The notes below the pieces were generated by a model. The model saw only the letters and a list, made by a program, of their open reading frames with translations, made no database searches and was not told the origin of the DNA. Position numbers and translations under genes: made by a program. A stretch of 64,000 nt of DNA from JBBDLF01 sp040879025 (GTDB lineage Bacteria > Pseudomonadota > Gammaproteobacteria > Pseudomonadales > Pseudohongiellaceae), in the NCBI GenBank assembly GCA_040879025.1, contig JBBDLF010000038.1, positions 164,365-228,364 on the forward strand, in the 5' to 3' direction. Below are positions 26,616 to 36,654 of this stretch, in pieces; the first letter of the stretch is position 1, and the number at the start of each line of letters is the position of its first letter.

Positions 26616-29099
26616 TCAGCTCACAACGATATTGACAAGTTTTTCCGGTACAACGATGATCTTCCGGATCTGCTTTCCTGCGGTAAACCGCAACACAGAC
26701 TCATTGGCCAGCGCTTTCTCTTCCAGACTCTGGCGATCAATGGATTTTTCCACCTCGATTTTGCCGCGTAATTTTCCATTGACCTGCAATACGATCAACG
26801 CGGTGGATTGCTGCATGGCCGCGCGATCCACCTGGGGCCAGGGGGCATCAATCACGGCCTGATCATGCCCGAGATGGTACCACAGCGCGTGGGAGAAATG
26901 CGGCACGACGGGAGCCAGCATCAACACAACGGCTCGCAGTGCTTCCCCCACCACGGCTCGATTGAGATCGTTATCGCCGTCACCTTCAAATTTCTGCACG
27001 GCATTGATCAACTCCATCGTTGCCGCAATTGCCGTGTTGAATGTATGTCGACGGGCAAAATCGTCAGTCACCTTCGCCACCGTTGTGTGGGTTTTAAGCC
27101 GTAATTGCCGCTGCGCCTCGTTGAGCTTGGCGTCCGTCAGCTCCGACCCGTCGGCGGGCGTATGTTCGGCAACGATTTTCCACAGCCGCTTCAGGAATCG
27201 GAAACTGCCTTCCACCCCACTGTCCGACCACTCCAGCGACTGGTCCGGAGGGGATGCAAACAGAACGAACATGCGCACCGTGTCCGCACCGTATTTCTCG
27301 ATCAGCGCCAGGGGGTCCACGGTATTGCCTTTGGACTTGGACATTTTACTGCCGTCTTTCAGCACCATGCCCTGGGTGAGGAGATTGGCAAAAGGCTCAT
27401 CGGACTGCACGAGCCCTTCATCACGCATCAGTTTGTGAAAGAAGCGCGCATACAGCAGATGTAAAATGGCATGCTCGATGCCGCCGATGTACTGATCGAC
27501 GGGCAGCCAGTAGTCGGCACGCGCATCCAGCATTGCCGTGTTCTGGTCCCGGCAGGCAAAGCGGGCGTAGTACCACGATGACTCCATGAATGTATCAAAG
27601 GTATCGGTTTCACGGCGCGCCGGTGTGCCGCATTGCGGGCAGTCCACCTGGTAAAACCCGGGCATGTTGTTGAGAGGAGAGCCGCCTTCACTGAACTCGA
27701 TATTTTCCGGCAACAACACGGGCAGGTCTTTCTCCGGCACGGACACAGCGCCGCAGTCGGGGCAGTTGATTATTGGAATGGGCGTACCCCAATAGCGTTG
27801 CCTGGACACTCCCCAGTCCCGCAGGCGGAAGTTCACGCGCTTCTCACCTTTGCCCGCCTGTTTCAGATGGCTTTCAATGGCATCGAATGCCTTGGTAAAA
27901 TCCAGACCGTCGAAGCGGCCGGAATTCATCAACACCCCTTTTTCAACAAAGGCTTCGGTTTCCAGGTCGCATGACACTTCGGGACGATCAGGTTTGATCA
28001 CCTGTTTGATCGGAAGATCGTACTTGCGAGCAAATTCCCAGTCCCGCTGGTCGTGGGCGGGAACCGCCATAACCGCGCCAGAGCCGTAGCTCATCAACAC
28101 GAAATTGGCCACATAGACAGGGACCTGTTCGCCAGAGATTGGGTGGATAGCCTTGAGGCCTGTATCCATGCCCACTTTTTCCAGCGTTGCCAGATCTGCT
28201 TCAGCCATTCTGGTATGACTTTGCTCCGTGATAAACCGTGCCAGTTCCGGCTGGCCTTCCGCGGCCAGGGTGGCCAGCGGGTGCTGCGGCGCTACCGCGA
28301 CGTAGGTCACGCCCATCAGGGTATCGGGCCGGGTGGTATAAACAGACAGAACGCGATTCTGCGGGTCAGGCACCCCGGCAATGTCAAATTGCAGTTCGAT
28401 ACCCGTGGATCGACCGATCCAGTTGCTTTGCATGGTGCGGACCTGTTCCGGCCAGCCGGGCAGGGTGTCGAGGCCTTCCAGCAATTCCCCGGCATAGTCG
28501 GTGATTTTGACAAACCACTGCGGAATCCGGCGTCGTTCCACCACTGCGCCCGACCGCCAGCCGCGACCGTCCACGACCTGTTCATTGGCAAGTACAGTCT
28601 TGTCCACCGGGTCCCAGTTAACCTCGGCGTCTTTCTTGTACACCAGACCCTTGGCAAACAGACGGGTAAAAAACCACTGCTCCCAACGGTAATATTCTGG
28701 ATGGCAGGTGGCGATTTCCCTGGACCAGTCGTAGGCAAACCCCAATTGCTGTAACTGACGTCGCATATAATCCATGTTGCCGTACGTCCATTCGGCAGGC
28801 GCTACCCTGTTCTGAATCGCGGCATTCTCCGCCGGCAACCCGAAGGCGTCCCAGCCCATGGGTTGCAGGACGTTTTTTCCCTGCATGCGTTGAAACCGCG
28901 CAATGGCGTCACCCAGCGTGTAATTGCGTACATGACCCATGTGCAGATGGCCACTGGGGTAGGGGAACATGGCCAGGCAATAGTATTTTTCCTTCCCCGG
29001 GTTTTCCTCAACCTTGAAGCTGTCGTGGTCACGCCAGTACTTTTGCGCGGCGGCTTCAATTTCCTGCGCTGAATAGCGCGAATCGATGGTCTTGCTCAT
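26616..29099 (-). CDS. leuS: Leucyl-tRNA synthetase
   Basis: LeuRS charges tRNA-Leu with leucine and edits mischarged products. The 827-residue class I synthetase carries the HIGH-type motif in [15 protein letters not shown] near residue 42, the KMSKS motif in [13 protein letters not shown] near residue 590, and an editing (CP1) domain between them. The start is the ATG at 29099, giving the family N-terminus [14 protein letters not shown]; an upstream in-frame start would add 26 unconserved residues. It is the first gene of leuS-lptE-holA. The upstream divergent gene is the cytochrome-like gene, 247 bases away. Confidence 0.98.
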   Translation of the reverse strand: MSKTIDSRYSAQEIEAAAQKYWRDHDSFKVEENPGKEKYYCLAMFPYPSGHLHMGHVRNYTLGDAIARFQRMQGKNVLQPMGWDAFGLPAENAAIQNRVAPAEWTYGNMDYMRRQLQQLGFAYDWSREIATCHPEYYRWEQWFFTRLFAKGLVYKKDAEVNWDPVDKTVLANEQVVDGRGWRSGAVVERRRIPQWFVKITDYAGELLEGLDTLPGWPEQVRTMQSNWIGRSTGIELQFDIAGVPDPQNRVLSVYTTRPDTLMGVTYVAVAPQHPLATLAAEGQPELARFITEQSHTRMAEADLATLEKVGMDTGLKAIHPISGEQVPVYVANFVLMSYGSGAVMAVPAHDQRDWEFARKYDLPIKQVIKPDRPEVSCDLETEAFVEKGVLMNSGRFDGLDFTKAFDAIESHLKQAGKGEKRVNFRLRDWGVSRQRYWGTPIPIINCPDCGAVSVPEKDLPVLLPENIEFSEGGSPLNNMPGFYQVDCPQCGTPARRETDTFDTFMESSWYYARFACRDQNTAMLDARADYWLPVDQYIGGIEHAILHLLYARFFHKLMRDEGLVQSDEPFANLLTQGMVLKDGSKMSKSKGNTVDPLALIEKYGADTVRMFVLFASPPDQSLEWSDSGVEGSFRFLKRLWKIVAEHTPADGSELTDAKLNEAQRQLRLKTHTTVAKVTDDFARRHTFNTAIAATMELINAVQKFEGDGDNDLNRAVVGEALRAVVLMLAPVVPHFSHALWYHLGHDQAVIDAPWPQVDRAAMQQSTALIVLQVNGKLRGKIEVEKSIDRQSLEEKALANESVLRFTAGKQIRKIIVVPEKLVNIVVS

Positions 29100-29277
29100 T
29101 AGTGTCTCGGTTCCTGCCTCTTGATCCTCGGGGGGAATTTGAAAGCCACGTAGCATACCCCAGCCATCATGGAACATGTAGGGCTTTCTGTGAACTGGGT
29201 CACGTTTTCAAGACTGATCCGCCCAATTCGGTGGGGGCAGCGAAAGTGGATTCCACACAGCAGGGTCAGCTTGATTA

Positions 29278-29295
29278 GTACCTGTCTGGTACCTG
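29278..29295. promoter_or_regulatory. Direct repeat GTACCTG x2 with 11-base period
   Basis: GTACCTG occurs at 29278-29284 and again at 29289-29295, one helical turn apart, about 50 bases before the cytochrome-like gene. This spacing fits a regulator binding one face of DNA, but no known operator is recognised and chance is possible. Confidence 0.3.
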
Positions 29296-29346
29296 GTCGC
29301 GGTGGTTGTCTTTACGCGAAAAAACTATAAAACGGAGCAACTCAAA

Positions 29347-30531
29347 ATGAAACATACCTCTAAACGGCTGCCGGCAGCGATTTCCGCGGCAATCCTCGGT
29401 TCCATCACGGTCACGGCCGCCCATGCTGATTTCGATCAGTGGACTGTCAGCGAAATCTTTACCAATCCCTCTGCAGAGATCCAGTTTATTGAACTCGCCA
29501 GTGCAGTGACCAATCAGCAGGACCTGGAAGGTCAGACCGTGGTGGCGGTGGACAGTAACGGTCAAAACCCGAACACGTTTACCTTTTCAGCGGATCTGAC
29601 GGGTGATACCGCCGATAGAACTTTGCTGCTGGCAACGGAAGCGTTCGCCGACCTGACCGGCCTGACGCCCGACGGCACCATTCCCGCCGGGTTCCTGTCC
29701 ACCGAGGGCGGGAGCATCCGCTATGCGGGGACAACCGACGTGCTCGACTACACCCGCGAGCAGCTGCCCCGTAATGGCGTGCAGTCCCTGAACGCCTCCG
29801 GCGAGCCGCAGACCGCGACCCCGATGAATTTCGATAATCTCGAGGCGGCGGTCGTCGCGGATGTCCAGGGCAGTTTCGACAGCGCCACATCGGTGATGAA
29901 TATACCGGTCGTTGACGTGCCGGGGCTGGGCATTGGCAACGCCTCCTTCGACGTCGATCTGGGCGCGCTGCGCTTTACCCTTCTCGAAGATTACTATATT
30001 TACCAGCCCGGTATCATCGCGGGCGATCAGGCGGCCACATTTGACGGATCGGTTCTCTATCTGCCGGCACTGTTGGTGGGGAATGAAATTTTCGAGGCCA
30101 ACCTGAATTTGCTGCCCGAAAATGAACTGGTTTTGGGTAACCCGGACATAATCACTATTACCGACGTTAACCCTGATCCTGATCCTGATCCTGACCCTGA
30201 TCCCGACCCCGACCCTGATCCCGACCCCGACCCCGACCCCGGTGCTGAACTGCAGGCGAGTATAGAGCGCGGACAGGCGTTTTTCAGCAGCAAGGGCTGT
30301 GTCACCTGCCATGCGGCGGACGGAAGCGGCGGCCTGGGCCCCAATCTGAGGACAAGCAGCTTTAATACATTCGCGGCACTGCGTCAGCAGATTCACGACA
30401 ACATGCCACAGGACAACCCCCCGGCGTGTGTCGATGGCGCCGCCGAAGAGTGCGCGACGGATACGGCGAACTATATTCTGCATGAATTCCAGGGCCAGTC
30501 GGAAGTGACGGAACCGGACATCGAGTATTAG
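29347..30531 (+). CDS. Exported protein with beta-rich N-terminal domain, Asp-Pro linker and C-terminal cytochrome c domain
   Basis: From the ATG at 29347 (GGAG about ten bases upstream) the protein is 394 residues. The signal peptide ends at AHAD (near residue 28). The first domain opens with WTVSEIFTNPSAEIQFIEL, which resembles the start of lamin-tail-like extracellular beta-sandwich domains. Residues 276-298 are a proline followed by eleven Asp-Pro pairs. After this rigid acidic linker comes a single-haem cytochrome c domain with CVTCH (Cys318, Cys321, His322); Met in DNMPQ is the likely second haem ligand. Two further cysteines follow. It should sit in the periplasm or on the cell surface, with a role in electron transfer that cannot be specified. 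It lies between leuS and corC, where lnt is found in many relatives. Confidence 0.82.
   Translation: MKHTSKRLPAAISAAILGSITVTAAHADFDQWTVSEIFTNPSAEIQFIELASAVTNQQDLEGQTVVAVDSNGQNPNTFTFSADLTGDTADRTLLLATEAFADLTGLTPDGTIPAGFLSTEGGSIRYAGTTDVLDYTREQLPRNGVQSLNASGEPQTATPMNFDNLEAAVVADVQGSFDSATSVMNIPVVDVPGLGIGNASFDVDLGALRFTLLEDYYIYQPGIIAGDQAATFDGSVLYLPALLVGNEIFEANLNLLPENELVLGNPDIITITDVNPDPDPDPDPDPDPDPDPDPDPDPGAELQASIERGQAFFSSKGCVTCHAADGSGGLGPNLRTSSFNTFAALRQQIHDNMPQDNPPACVDGAAEECATDTANYILHEFQGQSEVTEPDIEY
30172..30240 (+). repeat. Hexanucleotide-type coding repeat encoding P(DP)11
   Basis: The tract is built of GAY-CCY codon pairs, mostly GATCCT in its first part and GACCCC in its second. The change of synonymous codons along the tract shows it is not one fresh uniform expansion. 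Length changes in multiples of six keep the frame, so the linker could vary in length between strains. Confidence 0.95.
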
Positions 30532-30542
30532 CAGCAGGCGGT

Positions 30543-31424
30543 TCAGCGCGCCGGGCCACCGGCGCGCTTCTTGCGCGTATCCACCAGGGTAGTGGTTACC
30601 TTAAGCAATTTGATCTGACGACTGTCGGAATTGAGTACCGTAAACAGATACGGTCCGATGCTGACGGTTTCGTCGCGCTCGGGAATGTGGCCGAAGTGCT
30701 GCAGGACCAGACCGCCGATGGTGGAGAAGTCCTGGTCGCTGAAACCGGTGTGGAAATAATCATTGAACTCCTCAATGGGCACCAGCGCCTTGACGATGTA
30801 ATTTTCGTCATCGAACTTTTTGATATAACTTTCGTCATCGACGTCATATTCGTCCTCAATTTCGCCGACAATCTGTTCCAGCACATCCTCAATGGTGACC
30901 ACGCCGCAAACGCAACCGTACTCGTCTATCACAATGGCCATGTGGTTACGGGTTTCGCGGAATTCTTTCAACAGCACGTTAAGCCGCTTGCTTTCCGGTA
31001 TGAAAGTGGCCGGCCTGAGAACATCCTTGAGGTTGAATTTTTCGATATTGTTATGCAGCGTCAATGGCAGCAAATCTTTCGCCAGCAGGATGCCGATTAC
31101 ATTGTCCGCACTGTCCCCGATTACCGGAAATCGGGAATGAGACGCTTCGGTGACTGTTTTGATGATCTCGGCAGGCGCCAGTTTCGCGGATACGGTGACC
31201 ACCTGGGAGCGGGGAATCATGATCTCTCGCACCTGCATGCTTGAAACCTGCAGGGCTCCTTCAATGATGCTCAGTGCATCCGCGTCCAGCACCTGGTCCT
31301 GCTCCGCGTTGCGCAGCAGTTCAATAAGACTTCGTGTGTCCGTGGGTTCGTCCGAAAAGACCTGTGCAATTTTATCGATCCAGGACCGGGGTCTTGGATC
31401 GATGTTAGGTTGATCATCTGCCAT
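30543..31424 (-). CDS. corC: CorC/HlyC-family CBS-domain protein (magnesium and cobalt efflux)
   Basis: A 293-residue cytosolic protein with two CBS domains (about residues 70-185: REIMIPRSQVVTV and HMAIVIDEYGCVCGVVTIEDVLEQI) and the C-terminal CorC_HlyC transporter-associated domain (about 205-285). Length matches E. coli CorC (292). The family is linked to magnesium and cobalt homeostasis, but its molecular action is debated. The ATG at 31424 is chosen because it gives the family N-terminus; an upstream start adds 21 residues. It is the last gene of the miaB-ybeZ-ybeY-corC group. Confidence 0.94.
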   Translation of the reverse strand: MADDQPNIDPRPRSWIDKIAQVFSDEPTDTRSLIELLRNAEQDQVLDADALSIIEGALQVSSMQVREIMIPRSQVVTVSAKLAPAEIIKTVTEASHSRFPVIGDSADNVIGILLAKDLLPLTLHNNIEKFNLKDVLRPATFIPESKRLNVLLKEFRETRNHMAIVIDEYGCVCGVVTIEDVLEQIVGEIEDEYDVDDESYIKKFDDENYIVKALVPIEEFNDYFHTGFSDQDFSTIGGLVLQHFGHIPERDETVSIGPYLFTVLNSDSRQIKLLKVTTTLVDTRKKRAGGPAR

Positions 31425-31483
31425 GCTGTGGCGGGTCTCCGTATTGTGCCAATATCCGATTCTGACCAAACTGATAACGTATA

Positions 31484-31993
31484 TCAATCACTCAAGGCGC
31501 TCTGCCGGTACGGATCGGCAAAACCCAGCGCTTGCATTGCGGCGATTTCCATACCTTCCATCCGTTTCGCGTCCTGACTTGTCCGGTGGTCATAACCCGC
31601 CAGATGCAGCACTCCATGGATAAGCAGATGTGCCCAATGGGAGCCGATATCCTTGCCCTGTTCAGCCGCTTCGCTGGCAACCAGGGTGCCGCAGATGGCG
31701 ATGTCGCCCAGCGGCCGTGGATCCAGTAGCCCAGCGACATGCTCCGGAAGTCGGGCAGGAAAAGACAGTACGTTGGTGGCGGCGGGACTGCCCCGATAGT
31801 GGCTGTTCATCCCGGCTGCTTCGGCATCCGTTACCACCCGAAGACACAGACTGTAATTGATCGAATCATCGCTCGTGCGTGGCTTGTTCCCGGACAACTG
31901 CGCCCAGGCCGTATTGACCCAGTCATCTATCAATTGGTGGTCCGGAACCCAGCAATCCTGGCAGCAACACTCGAGCTCAACGGTCACGTTCAT
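31484..31993 (-). CDS. ybeY: Endoribonuclease YbeY (16S rRNA maturation)
   Basis: YbeY is a zinc-dependent endoribonuclease for 16S rRNA 3' processing and ribosome quality control. The 169-residue protein contains the zinc motif LLIHGVLHLAGYDH near residue 122 (three histidines) and the TNVLSFP strand near residue 73. Length fits the family. Its 5' end overlaps the end of ybeZ by 17 bases, consistent with coupled translation in the conserved ybeZYX order. Confidence 0.97.
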   Translation of the reverse strand: MNVTVELECCCQDCWVPDHQLIDDWVNTAWAQLSGNKPRTSDDSINYSLCLRVVTDAEAAGMNSHYRGSPAATNVLSFPARLPEHVAGLLDPRPLGDIAICGTLVASEAAEQGKDIGSHWAHLLIHGVLHLAGYDHRTSQDAKRMEGMEIAAMQALGFADPYRQSALSD

Positions 31994-33017
31994 GCAACTG
32001 GTTGCTCTCCTGGCTGCTCAGCGTCGAAACGGACTGTTGATCATAGGCATCATAGGCTTCAACAATTTTTTGAACAAGGCGGTGTCTGACTACGTCTCTG
32101 GCATCGAACCAGGTAAAGCCTATGCCCTTGATATTGTTCAATACCTTGCTGACATGGACGAGCCCGGACCGGGTGCCCTTGGGCAGGTCGATCTGGGTGA
32201 CGTCGCCGGTAATAACCGCCGTGGAACCGAAGCCGATTCGGGTGAGGAACATCTTCATTTGCGCGGCGGTGGTGTTCTGGCTCTCATCCAGGATGATGAA
32301 GGCATTGTTGAGCGTCCGGCCACGCATATACGCCAGCGGGGCCACTTCAATGACGTTCTTTTCTATCAGTCGCGCGACCTTGTCAAAACCCAGCATTTCG
32401 TACAGCGCATCATAAAGCGGCCGCAGATAGGGATCAATTTTCTGGCTCAGGTCGCCGGGCAGAAAGCCCAGTTTCTCGCCGGCTTCCACCGCGGGTCGAA
32501 CCAGTACCAGGCGGCTGACATGGTCCTGTTCCAGGGCTTCCACGGCACAGGCCACCGCTAGAAAGGTCTTGCCGGTACCGGCCGGTCCGATGCTGAAGTT
32601 AATGTCGTGTTCGCGGATGGACTGTACATATTGACGCTGATGGGGGCTGCGCGGCTTGACCGACACGCGAGGCGTTCTGATCAGCCCGATGGTGTTGTCA
32701 GCCGCCGGCTCCTGGCCGCGGGCCGTGGTCTCTTCTTCGTCGTCACGGCTCTCCTGCAGCGCCAGATGCACCAGGCCGGGACTGAGGTGGGCACCTTCAC
32801 TGGTAGCCGAATACAGGCTTTCCAGTACCCTGGAGCTTTGTTCCACCCCCTCAACGGTGCCGGACAGCCGAAAGAGATTGCCTCGCTGTTGAATTTTAAC
32901 GTCGAGAAATTCTTCAATTTGCTGAATATGCTCGTTGAGCCGCCCACACAGATTGGCCAGTCGGTGGGTACTGTCGGGCAAGAGGGTGATATTTTGCGTA
33001 ATAGTCTGATTGGTCAT
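31977..33017 (-). CDS. ybeZ: PhoH-family ATPase YbeZ
   Basis: A 346-residue cytosolic P-loop ATPase of the PhoH family, a predicted RNA helicase-like partner of YbeY. It has Walker A in SIGPAGTGKTFLAVA near residue 140, Walker B in AFIILDESQN near residue 240, and an N-terminal KH-like region. Length equals E. coli YbeZ. The ATG at 33017 gives the expected N-terminus; an upstream start would add 19 residues. It is followed by ybeY with a 17-base overlap and preceded by miaB after a 105-base gap. Confidence 0.96.
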   Translation of the reverse strand: MTNQTITQNITLLPDSTHRLANLCGRLNEHIQQIEEFLDVKIQQRGNLFRLSGTVEGVEQSSRVLESLYSATSEGAHLSPGLVHLALQESRDDEEETTARGQEPAADNTIGLIRTPRVSVKPRSPHQRQYVQSIREHDINFSIGPAGTGKTFLAVACAVEALEQDHVSRLVLVRPAVEAGEKLGFLPGDLSQKIDPYLRPLYDALYEMLGFDKVARLIEKNVIEVAPLAYMRGRTLNNAFIILDESQNTTAAQMKMFLTRIGFGSTAVITGDVTQIDLPKGTRSGLVHVSKVLNNIKGIGFTWFDARDVVRHRLVQKIVEAYDAYDQQSVSTLSSQESNQLHERDR

Positions 33018-33122
33018 GCAGCGGGTAAGTACCTCACAGCCAGGATTCTCTAAGTATAGCAAGGAGCGGGTCAACGCAGGAAATTTGCCGCCGTATGCGA
33101 AATATCCTGATTGGCGGACAAT

Positions 33123-34499
33123 TCAGATACGGCCTCGCAGTGAATTCGCATAAGCCTCTGTGATCCTGACGCTCACGAAGTCGCCGACAAGACCGGCATC
33201 CGTGGCGTGGAAGTTCACTACCCGATTGTTTTCGGTGCGGCCCTGCAACTCCCCGGGATCTTTCTTTGAGCGCCCGGTTACCAGAATTCTCTGGTCGGTC
33301 CCCACCATGGCTTCGCTGATTGCAGCCGCCTGCTGCGTTATTCGGGATTGCAGGGTCGCCAAGCGGTGCTTTTTCACTTGCTCGGGGGTATCGTCTTTCA
33401 GTTCAGCCGCCGGTGTGCCGGGACGGGCGCTGTAAATAAAACTGAAGGAAGTATCGAAACCGATTTCTTCAATCAGGTTCATCGTGTCCTCGAAATCGCG
33501 ATCGGTTTCTCCGGGGAAGCCGATGATAAAATCCGACGAAAGGCTGATGCCGGGCCTGAGCGCGCGAATTTTGCGAATGATGGACTTGTATTCCAGCACG
33601 GTATGGCTCCGTTTCATGGCAGCCAGAATGCGGTCGGAACCGCTTTGGAGCGGCAAGTGCAGGTGATCCACCAGCTCCGGCACATGACCATAGGCATCTA
33701 TCAGACTGGTTGAAAACTCCATCGGGTGCGATGTGGTGAAGCGAAGTCTGTCGATACCGTCAATCGCGGCGAGATAATTGACAAGGGTCGCCAGGTCGAC
33801 GATCTTGCCTTTGTGATCCAGCCCTCTGTAGGCATTCACATTCTGCCCCAGAAGATTGATTTCCCGAACACCCTGTTCCGCCAGGTGGACCGCTTCGGCG
33901 AGGATATCGTCAAGCGGACGGCTGACTTCCTCGCCGCGAGTATAAGGCACCACGCAAAAGCTGCAATATTTGCTGCAACCTTCCATGACCGTCAGAAAAG
34001 CCTGGCATCCGGATGCTTCCGGCTGAGGCAGATGGTCAAATTTCTCAATCTCCGGAAAACTGATGTCCACCAGCGGGCCGCGTCCGCTGGAGGCTGCCAG
34101 CAATGCGGGGAGTTTGTGCAGTGTCTGCGGACCGAAAACGACGTCTACATACGGAGCGCGTTTTCCGATGGCATCTCCTTCCTGGCTGGCAACGCAGCCG
34201 CCTACGGCAATTTTCAGGTCCGGATTTTTATCTTTAAGTTTCCGCCAACGGCCCAGTTGGTGGAAAACCTTTTCCTGGGCCTTTTCGCGAATGGAACAGG
34301 TATTCAGCAGCAACAGGTCCGCCTGGGCGGGGTCATTCACCAGCAGAGCGCCGCAATTGGCTTTCAGCAGGTCGAGCATGCGCGAGGAATCGTACTCGTT
34401 CATTTGACAGCCATGGGTTTTGATATACACCTTACGGGCTTTCGGCACTGCCGTGGCAAGCTCTGGCGCATGGACTGATTCTGTCGCTTTCTGGTTCAT
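33123..34499 (-). CDS. miaB: tRNA-2-methylthio-N6-dimethylallyladenosine synthase MiaB
   Basis: MiaB adds the 2-methylthio group to i6A37 in tRNAs reading codons that begin with U. The 458-residue enzyme has the N-terminal methylthiotransferase domain ([14 protein letters not shown] near residue 24; NTCSIREKA), the radical SAM motif CSKYCSFC near residue 155, and a C-terminal TRAM domain. The ATG at 34499 is favoured because the upstream 26 residues of the longer frame are not family-like. It leads the miaB-ybeZ-ybeY-corC operon and is divergent from the DUF1820 gene. Confidence 0.97.
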   Translation of the reverse strand: MNQKATESVHAPELATAVPKARKVYIKTHGCQMNEYDSSRMLDLLKANCGALLVNDPAQADLLLLNTCSIREKAQEKVFHQLGRWRKLKDKNPDLKIAVGGCVASQEGDAIGKRAPYVDVVFGPQTLHKLPALLAASSGRGPLVDISFPEIEKFDHLPQPEASGCQAFLTVMEGCSKYCSFCVVPYTRGEEVSRPLDDILAEAVHLAEQGVREINLLGQNVNAYRGLDHKGKIVDLATLVNYLAAIDGIDRLRFTTSHPMEFSTSLIDAYGHVPELVDHLHLPLQSGSDRILAAMKRSHTVLEYKSIIRKIRALRPGISLSSDFIIGFPGETDRDFEDTMNLIEEIGFDTSFSFIYSARPGTPAAELKDDTPEQVKKHRLATLQSRITQQAAAISEAMVGTDQRILVTGRSKKDPGELQGRTENNRVVNFHATDAGLVGDFVSVRITEAYANSLRGRI

Positions 34500-34689
34500 T
34501 AACCGGGCCGGTCTGTTGACGAAGCCGCCGATTATAGCAGCATTCAGCGTCGTTTCTCGCACGTATTCCCGCGGCACTTGAAATTCTCGGGGCGGGACGG
34601 AATATTATCATTTGGCGAGCGTACTCGGAAATCGGGACCAACTCGGTTATCCTGTCGCCCTGATACAGTTTTCTTCAAGAGATGCACTC

Positions 34690-35031
34690 ATGGCCAGCCC
34701 AAAAGAGCTTTACCGGATAACCTTCCTCAACAAAGGCAAGATATACGAGGTTTTTGTCCGCAGCGTCTACCAGAGCGACCTTTACGGGTTCATCGAAGTT
34801 GAAGATTATGTCTTTGACGAACGCAGTCAGGTGGTGGTGGACCCGGCCGAGGAGAAGCTGAAAGCAGAATTCACCGGCGTCAAACGCAGCTTTATTCCAT
34901 TACAGGCCATCATGCGCATCGATGAAGTGGAGAAGAGCGGCGTCAGCCGGATTACCAGCGGCGACAATGTCACCCCGTTTCCCATGTCTATCATAGCTGG
35001 CAAGTCCGACGAACAGTCGAAACGTGATTGA
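34690..35031 (+). CDS. DUF1820 family protein
   Basis: A 113-residue protein of DUF1820, a family common in Pseudomonas relatives and usually next to miaB. Recognisable segments are YRITFLNKGKIYEVFV, VYQSDLYGFIEVEDYVF and IPLQAIMRIDEVEKSG. Function is unknown. The ATG at 34690 gives the family start; the longer open frame upstream is not conserved. Its stop lies inside the start of srkA (8-base overlap), so the two are probably cotranslated. Confidence 0.92.
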   Translation: MASPKELYRITFLNKGKIYEVFVRSVYQSDLYGFIEVEDYVFDERSQVVVDPAEEKLKAEFTGVKRSFIPLQAIMRIDEVEKSGVSRITSGDNVTPFPMSIIAGKSDEQSKRD

Positions 35032-36040
35032 CGAATCCACGGAAGAAACCGGACCACCGCAGCATCCTTACTCGGCGCTCACTCCTGAGCTGATTCTGGC
35101 CATTCTGGATTCTCTGGGCCTGCACAGCGACGCCCGAATACTGGCACTGAACAGCTATGAAAATCGCGTCTACCGGATAGGCATTGAGGACGGTCCGCCG
35201 GTCATTGCCAAGTTTTATCGGCCAGCTCGCTGGTCGGACGAGCAAATACTGGAAGAGCACAGTTTCAGTGAGGAGTTGGCCGCGCTGGAAATTCCCGTGG
35301 TGGCTCCCTTGAAATTCGACGGCAATACGACCTTGCTGAACCGTAGCGGCTTCCGCTTCGCCCTGTTTCCTTTCATGGCCGGCAGAGCGCCGGAATTTGA
35401 CCAAGACGATACGCTCACCATGATGGGACGTTTTATCGGCAGAGTTCACTCCGCGGGTGTGCTTTCACAATTCGAGCATCGCCCGGCGCTGAAAGTGGAA
35501 TCGTTTGCCGGTGCGAGTCGTGAGTTTCTTCTGAACAATAATTTTATACCGTATGATTTACAACCAGCGTATGAATCACTGACTCAACATCTCATCGACC
35601 GGTTGAACCAGCTTCTGCCTGACAGCCGTGTCGAGAATTACATTCGTGTACATGGCGATTGTCATATTGGCAATGTGTTATGGCGCGACGGCGCACCCAA
35701 TTTCGTCGATTTTGATGACTGCCTCATGGGGCCGCCAATGCAGGATTTATGGATGTTGTTATCGGGAGACCGCGACCGCAAGCAAGGACAGCTTATGAAA
35801 CTGGCCGAAGGGTATAATGACTTCAATCGTTTCCCCGTCAGGGAGCTGGAACTGGTGGAAGTGCTGCGCACACTGCGCATAATTCACTACAGCGCGTGGC
35901 TGGCCAGACGCTGGGGCGATCCTGCGTTTCCAAGAAATTTTCCTTGGTTCAATACCCCGCGCTACTGGTCGGAGCATATCCTGGAGTTGCGCGAACAGAT
36001 GGCGATGCTGGATGAGGCGCCATTGCAGTTAATCATTTAG
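35024..36040 (+). CDS. srkA: Stress response Ser/Thr kinase SrkA (YihE/RdoA)
   Basis: SrkA is a Ser/Thr protein kinase of the aminoglycoside phosphotransferase fold; in E. coli it counters programmed death after envelope and oxidative stress and is cotranscribed with dsbA. The 338-residue protein has LNSYENRVYRIG near residue 44, the catalytic loop RVHGDCHIGNVLW near residue 208 and VDFDDCLMGPP near residue 226 (metal-binding Asp). Start is a GTG overlapping the DUF1820 stop. The next gene on the other strand is a thioredoxin-fold protein rather than dsbA. Confidence 0.92.
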   Translation: MIDESTEETGPPQHPYSALTPELILAILDSLGLHSDARILALNSYENRVYRIGIEDGPPVIAKFYRPARWSDEQILEEHSFSEELAALEIPVVAPLKFDGNTTLLNRSGFRFALFPFMAGRAPEFDQDDTLTMMGRFIGRVHSAGVLSQFEHRPALKVESFAGASREFLLNNNFIPYDLQPAYESLTQHLIDRLNQLLPDSRVENYIRVHGDCHIGNVLWRDGAPNFVDFDDCLMGPPMQDLWMLLSGDRDRKQGQLMKLAEGYNDFNRFPVRELELVEVLRTLRIIHYSAWLARRWGDPAFPRNFPWFNTPRYWSEHILELREQMAMLDEAPLQLII

Positions 36041-36049
36041 GAACCGAGG

Positions 36050-36553
36050 TCAGATACCGAGCAGGTCGCGTATTTCCGCTTCGATTTTTTCCACGTCACC
36101 ATCGCGGAATCCGACGTGCACCATCCTCACAGTACCTTCCGCATCCACGAGATAGGAAGTCGGCATACCGATCACCCGGTAAAGCTCTGGTGTCTCGCCC
36201 TCAATGTCGGACGGAATCCGGAAGTCCAGCGGGGTGTCGATCAGGAAATCCTGCCCATCCTCAATCGGATTGTCGATGTTGACGGCAATAATTTCCAACC
36301 CCGCCTCCTGGTAGCGTGAATACAGCTCGTTGTAGAGGGGCAATGACCGGAGACAGGGCGCACACCACGAGGCCCAGAAATCCACGTAAACTACTTTCCC
36401 GCGAAACTTGCTCAGCGTGATGGCTTCGCCGTCCGAATGGATTGACGGCAGAGTGAAGTCGGGAGCTTGTTCGCCTTCCTCGACGGCCAGGGCGCTACTG
36501 ACCGGCAACAGCAGTGAAATGCCGGCCAGCCAGGTTAGAAATGTTCTCTTCAT
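36050..36553 (-). CDS. TlpA/ResA-like periplasmic thioredoxin
   Basis: A 167-residue exported thioredoxin-fold protein. The signal peptide ends near SALAVEEG (residue 24). The redox motif WCAPC is in VDFWASWCAPCLRSLP near residue 60, and the cis-proline loop GMPTSYLVDAEG follows near residue 130. Proteins of this type reduce disulfides in the periplasm, often for cytochrome c maturation, but no such genes are adjacent. The ATG at 36553 gives a proper signal peptide; the longer frame does not. It is convergent with srkA. Confidence 0.93.
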   Translation of the reverse strand: MKRTFLTWLAGISLLLPVSSALAVEEGEQAPDFTLPSIHSDGEAITLSKFRGKVVYVDFWASWCAPCLRSLPLYNELYSRYQEAGLEIIAVNIDNPIEDGQDFLIDTPLDFRIPSDIEGETPELYRVIGMPTSYLVDAEGTVRMVHVGFRDGDVEKIEAEIRDLLGI

Positions 36554-36612
36554 TGTCAGATTCCAGGTTCTCATTTCATGTCGCAAGCCGCGGATGGCCT
36601 GCCTTGCCGATA

Positions 36613-36630
36613 CCGGACTCCTGCGTCCGG
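36613..36630 (-). terminator. Short hairpin downstream of the desaturase gene
   Basis: CCGGAC at 36613-36618 and GTCCGG at 36625-36630 form a 6-bp stem with a 6-base loop just beyond the desaturase stop. There is no T-run, so a terminator role is only possible. Confidence 0.25.
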
Positions 36631-36654
36631 AAACTCATTGCAACCCGCAGCGGT

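Noticed and set aside
30057..30344. A minus-strand frame with a Gly-Ser repeat, opposite the cytochrome gene
   Set aside because: It is the antisense reading of the Asp-Pro repeat and has no start context; the plus strand encodes a complete exported cytochrome protein.
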